DNA of 64,000 nt from positions 36,807-100,806 of the forward strand of contig JBFWSR010000013.1 in NCBI GenBank assembly GCA_050248275.1. Reading direction: 5' to 3'. Position 1 is the stretch's first letter. Each line of letters starts with the position of its first letter. The translations under genes and the position numbers were made by a program. The DNA comes from CAILZL01 sp050248275 (GTDB lineage: Bacteria; Pseudomonadota; Gammaproteobacteria; Steroidobacterales; Steroidobacteraceae). The notes under the pieces were generated by a model. That model did no database searches. It saw nothing but the letters and a program-made list of their open reading frames with translations, and had not been told where the DNA came from. Positions 1-7,355 of this stretch are shown one piece after another.

Positions 1-2
1 CG

Positions 3-521
3 GTGTATGGTCATCAGTGGCGTGCCTGGCCGACATCCGATGGGGGTTATATCGACCAGATCAGCCGCACCGTGGATCTGATCCGTCGCAATCCGGATTC
101 ACGGCGCATCATCGTCAATGCTTGGAATGTGGGCGAGCTGGAGCAGATGGCGCTGACGCCCTGTCATGCGCTGTTCCAGTTCTGGGTGGGTGACGGCAGG
201 CTGTCCTGCCAGTTGTATCAGCGCAGCGCCGATATTTTTCTGGGCGTGCCATTCAATATCGCTTCCTATGCCTTGCTGACGCACCTGTTCGCGCAGCAGT
301 GCGACTTGCAGGTGGGCGAATTCATCTGGACCGGCGGCGACTGCCATCTGTACCTGAATCATCTGCAACAGGCCGAACTGCAGCTGTCACGTGCACCGCG
401 TGCCCTGCCCAGGCTCAATATCAAGCGTCGGCCACCTTCAATATTCGAATATCAGTTTGAAGATTTCGAGATCAGCAACTATGACCCGCACCCGCATATC
501 AAGGCGCCGGTAGCGGTCTGA
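3..521 (+). CDS. thyA: Thymidylate synthase, C-terminal part (5' end outside window)
   Basis: Thymidylate synthase converts dUMP and methylene-tetrahydrofolate to dTMP and dihydrofolate in the cytoplasm. The visible 172 residues begin inside the gene: the YGHQWRAW segment lies well inside full-length ThyA, so the upstream third is missing from the window. The active-site cysteine is at 162-164 in the motif LTPCHALFQFW. The dUMP-binding segment RSADIFLGVPFN and the conserved C-terminal ending IKAPVAV are both present, so the 3' end is intact. It lies 30 bp upstream of the SET-domain gene and in the same direction as folA, which recycles the dihydrofolate that ThyA makes. Confidence 0.95.
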   Translation: MYGHQWRAWPTSDGGYIDQISRTVDLIRRNPDSRRIIVNAWNVGELEQMALTPCHALFQFWVGDGRLSCQLYQRSADIFLGVPFNIASYALLTHLFAQQCDLQVGEFIWTGGDCHLYLNHLQQAELQLSRAPRALPRLNIKRRPPSIFEYQFEDFEISNYDPHPHIKAPVAV

Positions 522-551
522 CTTCACCCGGGAATCGATCCAGACTCAATC

Positions 552-1229
552 ATGGCAAGCAAGAAAAAACGTAACAGCAGCAAGACACCCAAGAACAAAA
601 CTGCAATGAGCAAGGCCGGCAAGTCCGATCTGGTTCATTCCGAGCTGGTCGAGGTACGCAATTCACCCATCCATGGCCGCGGCATCTATGCCGTGCAGCC
701 GATCAGGAAGGGCACGCGGGTTTACGAGTATGTCGGTGAGCGCATCACCCATGCCGAGGCGGACCGCCGCTTCTGGCGCAAGCGTCACGATGACGGCCAT
801 ACCTTCCTGTTCGTAGTGAACCGCAAGACCGTGATCGACGGCACCCGCAAGGGCAACGATGCGCGGTTCATCAATCATCGCTGCGAGGCCAATTGCGAAA
901 CCATCACCGAGAACAATCGCATCTTCATCGAAGCCATTCGCGACATCAAAACCGGCGAAGAACTGGGCTATGACTATCAGTTGACCTGGAGCGAAGCCGA
1001 TACGCCCGAAGATCTGGCGCTGTACAACTGCCGCTGCGGCGCCAGGAACTGTCGTGGCACCATGCTCGACAAGCTGTCGATCGAGCAGCATCTGGCCCAG
1101 GATCGCGCCCGACGCAAGCGCGCCAAGGCGCGTGCCGAGGCAGCCAGCAACAAGACAGTCGGCAAGAAAACCGTGGCCAAGACCAGGCAAAAAACAACTG
1201 GAAAAGCCATCAAACGGAGCCGGCAATGA
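552..1229 (+). CDS. SET-domain protein-lysine methyltransferase with basic tails
   Basis: A 225-residue SET-domain protein, expected to transfer methyl groups from S-adenosylmethionine to lysine side chains of a protein. Seen in the sequence: GRGIYA (residues 42-47) at the start of the SET fold; RFINHRCEANC (105-115), close to the canonical RFINHSCxPNC; ELGYDY (137-142) with the catalytic tyrosine; and a post-SET zinc cluster CxCx4C (160-167) that would pair with Cys115. Both tails are very basic: residues 1-24 are rich in Lys/Ser, and residues 184-225 are rich in Lys, Arg and Ala like histone H1 or AlgP-type tails. It is translationally coupled to folA by an ATGA overlap. The substrate is unknown; ribosomal or nucleoid proteins are guesses. 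The family is confident. Confidence 0.88.
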   Translation: MASKKKRNSSKTPKNKTAMSKAGKSDLVHSELVEVRNSPIHGRGIYAVQPIRKGTRVYEYVGERITHAEADRRFWRKRHDDGHTFLFVVNRKTVIDGTRKGNDARFINHRCEANCETITENNRIFIEAIRDIKTGEELGYDYQLTWSEADTPEDLALYNCRCGARNCRGTMLDKLSIEQHLAQDRARRKRAKARAEAASNKTVGKKTVAKTRQKTTGKAIKRSRQ

Positions 1230-1711
1230 AACTGGCGCTGATCGTCGCCGTCGCTGACAACGGCGTGATCGGTCAGCAGAACGGGTTGCCCTGGCGGTTG
1301 CCCGGGGACCTGAAGCGCTTCAAGGCATTGACCATGGGCAAGCCCATCATCATGGGCCGCAAGACCTTCGATTCCATCGGCAGGCCCTTGCCCGGCCGGA
1401 CCAATATCGTCATCTCCCGGCAATCTCAACTGAGTTTGCCCGGCTGTACCGTGGTGTCGTCGCTGCCGGCTGCGCTGGCCGCGGCCGGCGAAGTGGACGA
1501 GGCGATCATCATCGGTGGCGCGGAGATATACCGACAGTCATTACCGCTGGCCGGACGCATCTATCTGACGCAGGTACATGCCGCCGTGACAGGCGATGCC
1601 ACTTTTCCGGCGCTGGACACGGCGCAGTGGCGGTCGATTGTGCGTGAGGATTATCCTGCCGATGAGCGCCACGCCCATGCCTATAGTTTTGTCACCCTGG
1701 AGCGAGCATGA
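1226..1711 (+). CDS. folA: Dihydrofolate reductase
   Basis: Reduces dihydrofolate to tetrahydrofolate with NADPH, regenerating the cofactor consumed by ThyA. The 161-residue length is typical of bacterial FolA. Visible motifs: LIVAVADNGVIG at the N-terminus, LPWRLPGDLKRFK with the substrate-binding acidic residue (Asp28, equivalent to E. coli Asp27), MGRKTFDSIG in the NADPH site, and the glycine pair in IIIGGAEIY. The start ATG overlaps the stop of the SET gene (ATGA at 1226-1229), and its own stop overlaps the pgi start in the same way, so the three genes are almost certainly one transcript. Confidence 0.97.
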   Translation: MKLALIVAVADNGVIGQQNGLPWRLPGDLKRFKALTMGKPIIMGRKTFDSIGRPLPGRTNIVISRQSQLSLPGCTVVSSLPAALAAAGEVDEAIIIGGAEIYRQSLPLAGRIYLTQVHAAVTGDATFPALDTAQWRSIVREDYPADERHAHAYSFVTLERA

Positions 1712-3348
1712 CATCGCTATTGCAGATGCCCGAATGGCAGGCACTGAGTGCACTGAAGCTGACCGACGGCACGCAGCATCTGCGTGATCTGTTTGCGGCC
1801 GATCCACAGCGCTTCAAGGAATTCTCGCGCTGCGAGATGGATCTGCTGTTCGATTTTTCGCGGCAGCGGGTGACCGCGCCGATCCTGCAGGGTCTGTGCA
1901 AGCTGGCCGAGGCGCGCGGTCTGCGCGAACGCATTGCCGCCATGTTCAATGGCGAGATCATCAATACCACCGAACAACGCGCGGTATTGCACACCGCATT
2001 GCGCGCCGCGCCCGGTCGCAGCATTCAGGTGAATGGCAAGGACGTCATGCCGGAAGTGCAGGCCAATCTGGAGCGCATGCGCCAGTTCGTCGAGGGCGTG
2101 CATACCGGACGCATCCAGGGGTTTACCGGCAAACACTTCACCGACATCGTCAACATCGGCATTGGCGGCTCCGATCTGGGCATCGTCATGGCGACCGAAG
2201 CACTGGCGCGTTATCGGCACCGCAATATCAAGCTGCATTGCGTTTCCAATATCGACGGCTCGCAACTGGCCGATGTGCTGGAGCAGGTGGATGCGGCGCG
2301 CACCCTGTTCGTGGTGTGCTCCAAAACGTTCACGACGTTGGAAACGCTGAGCAACGCCAAACTGGCGCGCCAATGGATCGTGGACCGGTTGGGCGCAGGC
2401 GCAGTATCGCGGCACTTTGCGGCTGTTTCCACTAACGCCAAGGCGCTGGATGCCTTCCTGATCGCGCCGCAGAACCGTTTCACCCTATGGGATTGGGTGG
2501 GTGGACGTTATTCGTTGTGGTCGGCGGTGGGTTTGTCGATTGCACTGACCATTGGCATGGACAACTTCGAGATAATGCTCGAGGGCGCACGCATCATGGA
2601 TGAGCATTTCCAGACCGCGCCGTTTGAAAATAACTACCCCGTGCTGATGGGCATGCTGGGCGTATGGAACCGCAATTTCCTGGGTCTGGATTCGCATGCC
2701 GTGCTGCCCTACGACCAACGGTTGCATCGCTTTCCGGCTTATCTGCAGCAATTGGACATGGAAAGCAATGGCAAACGTGTGACTCGTGATGGTGAGCTGG
2801 TGGGCTGGGATACCGGTGCGGTGCTGTGGGGCGAGCCCGGTTCGAATGCCCAGCATTCGTTCTTCCAGCTGCTGCATCAGGGCACGGCGCGCGTGGCGCT
2901 GGATTTCATCGCGCCGGTCAATGCTTCCAGCGACTATCAGGGGCAGCAGAATCTGGCGCTGGCCAACTGTTTTGGTCAGGCGCAGGCTTTTGCGCTGGGT
3001 TACAGCGAGGCCGAAGTTCATGCCGAGCTCAAGGCGCGCGGCATGGATGACGCCTCCATTGCGCGACTCACGCCGCACAAGCTGCATCCTGGCAATCGCC
3101 CCAGTTCGCTGTTGCTGTTCCCGCGCCTGGGGCCCAGGACCCTGGGCAAGCTGATCGCTTTGTACGAACACAAGGTGTTCGTCGAGAGCGTGATCTGGGG
3201 CATCAACGCCTTCGATCAATGGGGCGTGGAACTGGGCAAGAAACTGGCTGATTCGCTGGTGCCTGCGCTGGACAAGCCCGAGACGGCGGCACAGACCGCA
3301 CCTGCCTTGCAGGATTTGCTGGGTTATGTGAGCAAGTGGCGTAAATGA
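1708..3348 (+). CDS. pgi: Glucose-6-phosphate isomerase
   Basis: Interconverts glucose-6-phosphate and fructose-6-phosphate, the branch point that feeds glycolysis and, here, both the glucose-1-phosphate and mannose-phosphate routes to sugar nucleotides. The protein has 546 residues, the usual length. Both family signatures are present: DWVGGRYSLWSAVG in the middle and GINAFDQWGVELGKK near the C-terminus, the latter holding the conserved active-site lysine. NIGIGGSDLG and the sugar-phosphate serine/threonine loop (CSKTFTTLET) are also visible. It overlaps folA by 4 bp and is followed by a palindromic repeat at 3370-3439. Confidence 0.97.
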   Translation: MTSLLQMPEWQALSALKLTDGTQHLRDLFAADPQRFKEFSRCEMDLLFDFSRQRVTAPILQGLCKLAEARGLRERIAAMFNGEIINTTEQRAVLHTALRAAPGRSIQVNGKDVMPEVQANLERMRQFVEGVHTGRIQGFTGKHFTDIVNIGIGGSDLGIVMATEALARYRHRNIKLHCVSNIDGSQLADVLEQVDAARTLFVVCSKTFTTLETLSNAKLARQWIVDRLGAGAVSRHFAAVSTNAKALDAFLIAPQNRFTLWDWVGGRYSLWSAVGLSIALTIGMDNFEIMLEGARIMDEHFQTAPFENNYPVLMGMLGVWNRNFLGLDSHAVLPYDQRLHRFPAYLQQLDMESNGKRVTRDGELVGWDTGAVLWGEPGSNAQHSFFQLLHQGTARVALDFIAPVNASSDYQGQQNLALANCFGQAQAFALGYSEAEVHAELKARGMDDASIARLTPHKLHPGNRPSSLLLFPRLGPRTLGKLIALYEHKVFVESVIWGINAFDQWGVELGKKLADSLVPALDKPETAAQTAPALQDLLGYVSKWRK

Positions 3349-3369
3349 AATAGGGAATCTCTGGCTAAC

Positions 3370-3439
3370 GTCATTCCCGCGAAAACGGAAATCCAGTCGA
3401 ATAATTTTCTTGCTGGATGCCCGCCTGCGCGAGCATGAC
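3370..3439. repeat. Palindromic intergenic repeat, copy 1 (degenerate)
   Basis: A left arm beginning GTCATTCCCGCG (3370-3396) faces a right arm beginning CTGGATGCCCGCC (3413-3439), with a 16-nt A/T-rich centre. It is a degenerate copy of the cleaner element at 5883-5953: arm ends and length match, but several stem bases differ. Placed between pgi and rmlA it could form a strong RNA hairpin and damp read-through. Dispersed repeats of this GTCATTCCCGCG class are common in beta/gammaproteobacterial intergenic DNA. Confidence 0.8.
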
Positions 3440-3502
3440 GGAATAGAGGTAATCAGACCTTCCTGAAATCGACGAATTGGCATGCCAACTGATGAGGGCG
3501 CA

Positions 3503-4372
3503 ATGAAAGGAATTATTCTGGCCGGCGGCTCGGGTACGCGTTTGCATCCCGTGACATTGGGCGTCAGCAAACAGTTGTTGCCGGTGTATGACAAGCCGAT
3601 GGTGTATTACCCCTTGTCCACCCTGATGCTGGCCGGTATCCGCGACATTCTGTTGATCTCCACGCCCTTCGATCTGCCGTTGTATCAGCGCTTGTTGGGC
3701 AATGGGCATCAATGGGGTATCAATCTGCAGTACGCCGAGCAGCCAAAACCTGATGGACTGGCGCAGGCGTTCACCATCGGTCGCTCGTTCATTGGCAATG
3801 ACCGTTGCGCACTGGTGCTGGGCGACAATATTTTCTATGGGCATGGTTTGTCGGAGCAATTGCAGAACGCGGCAGCCACACGCGGCGCCACCGTGTTTGC
3901 CTATCGCGTCAAGGATCCGGAGCGCTATGGCGTGGTGCATTTCGATGCCCAGGGAAAGGCACTTGGTATCGAGGAAAAACCCAGGCAACCCAAATCGCAT
4001 TACGCCGTGACGGGTTTGTATTTTTACGACAACGATGTGGTCGATATTGCCGCCAGCCTAAAACCGTCAGCGCGTGGCGAATATGAAATCACCGATGTAA
4101 ACCGGACTTATCTGGAACGAGGCGTCTTGAACGTCGAATTGTTCGGTCGCGGCGTTGCCTGGCTGGATACCGGCACTCACGAATCCCTGTTGCAGGCAAG
4201 CATGTTCATCGAGGCGCTGGAAAGCCGTCAGGGACTGAAGGTGTGCTGTCCCGAAGAAATTGCCTATCGCGCCGGTTACATTGACGCGCCACAGCTGGAA
4301 CGCATGGCTTCCAGCCTGGGCAAGTCTGGTTATGGTACTTATCTGCTCGATTTACTCAAAGAAAAGCACTGA
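3503..4372 (+). CDS. rfbA: Glucose-1-phosphate thymidylyltransferase (RmlA)
   Basis: Makes dTDP-glucose from glucose-1-phosphate and dTTP, the first step to dTDP-L-rhamnose. At 289 residues it has the normal length. The N-terminus KGIILAGGSGTRLHPVT is the nucleotide-binding signature, followed by SKQLLPVYDKPMVYYPL. VLGDNIFYGHG, EEKPRQPKS and the metal/sugar-site segment AWLDTGTHESL are also present. The ATG at 3503 is preferred over an in-frame ATG at 3482: a GAGGG lies 4 bp upstream and family members begin with MKGIILAGG. It is first in a compact rmlA-C-D run, with rmlC 2 bp downstream. Confidence 0.96.
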   Translation: MKGIILAGGSGTRLHPVTLGVSKQLLPVYDKPMVYYPLSTLMLAGIRDILLISTPFDLPLYQRLLGNGHQWGINLQYAEQPKPDGLAQAFTIGRSFIGNDRCALVLGDNIFYGHGLSEQLQNAAATRGATVFAYRVKDPERYGVVHFDAQGKALGIEEKPRQPKSHYAVTGLYFYDNDVVDIAASLKPSARGEYEITDVNRTYLERGVLNVELFGRGVAWLDTGTHESLLQASMFIEALESRQGLKVCCPEEIAYRAGYIDAPQLERMASSLGKSGYGTYLLDLLKEKH

Positions 4373-4374
4373 TC

Positions 4375-4923
4375 ATGGAATTCATTCCTACCCGCCTGCC
4401 GGAAGTGATGCTTATCAAGCCGAAGGTGTTCGGCGATGCACGCGGTTATTTCCTGGAAAGCTGGCAGCAACAGAAATTTGCCGATGCCGGCATTCACGCG
4501 CAGTTCGTGCAGGACAATCACAGCCACTCCTCGCAATGGATACTGCGTGGCATGCACTATCAGATCCAGAATACGCAGGGAAAGCTGGTGCGGGTGTCGC
4601 GCGGCGCAGTGTACGACGTGGTCGTTGATGTGCGCCGCCAGTCCCCCAATTTCGGCAAGTGGGTGGGTGTCGAGCTTAACGATACCAATCACCACATGCT
4701 GTGGGTGCCGCCAGGTTTTGCGCATGGCTTTCTGGCGCTGAGCGAAACGGTGGATTTTCTGTACAAGTGCACCGATGTCTACGCGCCGCAATACGAACGC
4801 ACCATTCGCTGGGATGACCCGGATGTGGGCATCGAATGGCCGATTCCGGCCGGCGTCCAGCCGAAGCTGGCGGCACGCGATGCCGAGGCTGGCGGTATCA
4901 GGGATGCTGAGGTGTTTCCGTGA
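4375..4923 (+). CDS. rfbC: dTDP-4-dehydrorhamnose 3,5-epimerase (RmlC)
   Basis: Epimerises dTDP-4-keto-6-deoxyglucose at C3 and C5, the third step of dTDP-rhamnose synthesis. The 182-residue protein carries the cupin motif ILRGMHYQI with the catalytic histidine, the PPGFAHGFLALSE strand, and the catalytic tyrosine in FLYKCTDVYAP. Residues DARGYFLESW match the usual N-terminal substrate-loop region. Its stop overlaps the GTG start of rmlD (GTGA at 4920-4923). Confidence 0.96.
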   Translation: MEFIPTRLPEVMLIKPKVFGDARGYFLESWQQQKFADAGIHAQFVQDNHSHSSQWILRGMHYQIQNTQGKLVRVSRGAVYDVVVDVRRQSPNFGKWVGVELNDTNHHMLWVPPGFAHGFLALSETVDFLYKCTDVYAPQYERTIRWDDPDVGIEWPIPAGVQPKLAARDAEAGGIRDAEVFP

Positions 4924-5801
4924 ATGCGCCGCTGAAGGTACTCATTACCGGCGCCGGCGGGCAATTGGGTCATGTCTTGTGTGCAACCGCACCACAGGAT
5001 GTATTGCTGCTGGGCGTCACGCATGCCGAACTCGACATCGGCGACCTGCAAAGCGTGCAACGTGGGGTGACCGTCTTTCGCCCCGATCTGATTATCAATG
5101 CCGCTGCGTATACGGCAGTGGACAAGGCCGAGGACGATGAGGCGGAAGCGGAGTGCGGCAATGTGCAAGGCCCGCGCAATCTGGCGCGCGTAGCCCGCGA
5201 ATTGGGTCATGCCCGGTTGATCCATGTTTCGACCGATTTCGTATTTGACGGCAGCCAGTCCAGTCCCTATCGACCCGATAGCATGCCAGCGCCTTTGGGG
5301 GTGTATGGCCGCACCAAACTACAGGGCGAGCAGGTGGTGCGGGAAGTGCTGGGCGACCGCGCTTTGATCGTGCGCACTGCCTGGGTTTATGGGCCGCAAG
5401 GCAGGAATTTTCTGCGGACCATGTTGCGTTTGATGAAGGAGCGCGGTGCGGTGCGCGTGGTCGCGGACCAGGTCGGCACCCCGACCTGCACCGGATCATT
5501 GGCGCAGGTGCTGTGGCAGTTTGCGCGGCGTCCAGAGTTATCGGGCATCTACCACTGGACCGATGCCGGCGTGGCCAGCTGGTACGACTTTGCCGTGGCC
5601 ATCGCCGAAGAAGCGGTGGCGGCGGGCGTGCTGTCTGAAATGCCGCAAGTCGAGCCGATTGCCACGCATGAGTTTCTGACGCCCGTGCAACGCCCCGCCT
5701 ATAGCGTGCTGGACAAATCGGCAACCCATGCTGCCTTGGGGATCAGGCCGGTGCATTGGCGGCAGCGCCTGCGGGAAGTGATGAAACAGATCACGCCGTA
5801 G
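4920..5801 (+). CDS. rfbD: dTDP-4-dehydrorhamnose reductase (RmlD)
   Basis: NAD(P)H-dependent reductase for the last step to dTDP-L-rhamnose. It is a 293-residue short-chain dehydrogenase: GAGGQLGHVL is the Rossmann glycine motif, NAAAYTAVDKAE is the RmlD-typical segment, STDFVFDG contains the catalytic serine/threonine, and YGRTKLQGE gives the YxxxK pair. The GTG start overlaps the rmlC stop. The gene is followed not by rmlB directly but by a 152-bp repeat-derived element (5838-5989). Confidence 0.95.
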   Translation: MNAPLKVLITGAGGQLGHVLCATAPQDVLLLGVTHAELDIGDLQSVQRGVTVFRPDLIINAAAYTAVDKAEDDEAEAECGNVQGPRNLARVARELGHARLIHVSTDFVFDGSQSSPYRPDSMPAPLGVYGRTKLQGEQVVREVLGDRALIVRTAWVYGPQGRNFLRTMLRLMKERGAVRVVADQVGTPTCTGSLAQVLWQFARRPELSGIYHWTDAGVASWYDFAVAIAEEAVAAGVLSEMPQVEPIATHEFLTPVQRPAYSVLDKSATHAALGIRPVHWRQRLREVMKQITP

Positions 5802-5837
5802 ATCGTTCCAGGAGGGCTCGATGAATCGAACCCTGCT

Positions 5838-5989
5838 AGAACCTATCTCAACATTGTCGTGAGAGCTGAAAGCCCCGAGTTTGTCATTCCCGCGAAAGCG
5901 GGAATCCAGTAAGACACTGTTGTTGACTGGATGCCCGCCTTCGCGGGCATGACGTGAAATAGGGTTTTCTCAATTTTGAGATAGGTTCT
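5838..5989. mobile_element. MITE-like element: 14-bp terminal inverted repeats around a palindrome
   Basis: AGAACCTATCTCAA at 5838-5851 is matched exactly by its reverse complement TTGAGATAGGTTCT at 5976-5989. Between them sits a long palindrome, 5883-5953, whose arms start GTCATTCCCGCG and end GCGGGCATGAC with a 17-nt loop; this is the same repeat class as 3370-3439. No coding capacity is present. A small non-autonomous element or a nested pair of repeats explains the structure. No clear target-site duplication is visible, so transposition is inferred only from the terminal repeats. Confidence 0.65.
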
Positions 5990-6064
5990 GTGAATTGTGA
6001 ATTTCCGATGTATGGGCGTGATGAATCACGCCCGCATGAGTTGACATCAACTTCAGGAGAACAT

Positions 6065-7165
6065 GTGAAAAGATTGCTGGTGACCGGCGGCGCCGGATTT
6101 ATTGGTTCCAACTTTGTCCATCACTGGCTGAGGCAACATCCGGGCGATCGCGTGGTGGTGCTGGATGCCCTGACCTATGCCGGTAACCTGGCCAACCTGG
6201 CCAGCGTCCGCCAGCGTTCCGAACTACGTTTCGTGCAGGGCGATATTGGCGGCACGGCGCTGGTGGAGTCGCTGCTGCGCGAAGAAAATATCGACACCCT
6301 GGTGCATTTTGCTGCCGAATCCCATGTGGACCGTTCCATTCACGGCCCGGATGCCTTCATTGAAACCAATGTGCTGGGTACGCATTCGCTGCTGAAGGCC
6401 GCGCGCAAGGTGTGGCTGGATGAACGCCAACTGGCCGGGCATCGCTTTCATCACGTGTCCACCGACGAAGTGTACGGCTCGCTCGGCGCCACCGATCCGG
6501 CTTTCACTGAAACCACGTCTTACGCACCCAACTCGCCGTATTCGGCCAGCAAGGCGGCGTCCGATCATCTGGTGCGCGCCTATCACCACACCTATGGCCT
6601 GCAGATCACCACCAGCAATTGCTCGAACAATTACGGTCCGTATCACTTCCCGGAAAAGCTCATCCCGCTGATGATCGTCAATATCCTGGAAGGCAAACCG
6701 CTGCCTATTTACGGTGACGGCAAGAATGTGCGCGACTGGCTGCATGTTACCGACCATTGCCACGGAATAGAGCTGATCCTGCAAAAAGGGCGGATTGGCG
6801 AGGTGTACAACATCGGCGGCGGTTCGGAAGCCGAGAACATGTATCTGGTGCAGCGCCTGTGCGCCATTGCTGACGAAGCCTTTGCCCGCGATGCGGCACT
6901 CCCGTCGAAATTCCCGAGATCGCCTGCCGCCCTTGGCAAAACCAGCGCGAAGCTGATTACCTACGTAAAAGACCGTCCCGGTCACGACCGTCGTTACGCT
7001 ATCAATTGCAGCAAGATCGAACACGAACTGGGTTATCGCTCCCGGATCAGCATCGATGCCGGCCTGCGTGACACCTTTACCTGGTATCTGGCCAACGAGC
7101 CTTGGTGGCGTGCCGTGATGGACGGCAGTTACCGGCAGTGGGTGGAGCAGCAGTATTCGGTGTAA
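6065..7165 (+). CDS. rfbB: dTDP-glucose 4,6-dehydratase (RmlB)
   Basis: Converts dTDP-glucose to dTDP-4-keto-6-deoxyglucose, the second step of the rhamnose pathway. Extended SDR features: TGGAGFIGSNFVHH for NAD binding, STDEVYGSLG with the catalytic acid pair, and YSASKAASDHLVRAY with the YxxxK motif. The SNNYGPYHFPEKLIPL segment is diagnostic for RmlB. GTG at 6065 is chosen because AGGAGA lies 4 bp upstream; the in-frame GTG at 5990 abuts the end of the repeat element and has no ribosome site. The resulting 366 residues match the family. Its separation from rmlD by the repeat may give it separate expression. Confidence 0.94.
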   Translation: MKRLLVTGGAGFIGSNFVHHWLRQHPGDRVVVLDALTYAGNLANLASVRQRSELRFVQGDIGGTALVESLLREENIDTLVHFAAESHVDRSIHGPDAFIETNVLGTHSLLKAARKVWLDERQLAGHRFHHVSTDEVYGSLGATDPAFTETTSYAPNSPYSASKAASDHLVRAYHHTYGLQITTSNCSNNYGPYHFPEKLIPLMIVNILEGKPLPIYGDGKNVRDWLHVTDHCHGIELILQKGRIGEVYNIGGGSEAENMYLVQRLCAIADEAFARDAALPSKFPRSPAALGKTSAKLITYVKDRPGHDRRYAINCSKIEHELGYRSRISIDAGLRDTFTWYLANEPWWRAVMDGSYRQWVEQQYSV

Positions 7166-7355
7166 TACCGTGCTTCAACCCGTTCCGACCTGCTTCGAGT
7201 GATGGGCAAATGCGTTGAAATGGCCCGTTCCACAACCTGTTGAATAATAAGTGGCCACGGAGGGGGTTTATTGCCTGCTGCTCATTGCAGGGAATTGCCC
7301 CGCTCCCTACAATTCGCGGCACTTTTATCACGCGAATGGAAAGGGGAATGATCGA

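Noticed and set aside
500..520. Sequence resembling the ops/JUMPstart core (GGTAGCGG)
   Set aside because: It lies inside the thyA coding end and encodes the conserved KAPVAV tail, does not match the full ops consensus, and is 3 kb before the polysaccharide genes.
2485..3594. 369-codon frame antisense to pgi
   Set aside because: Lies opposite a fully convincing pgi with both signatures; the frame is open only because of the codon bias of pgi and has no ribosome site or domain.
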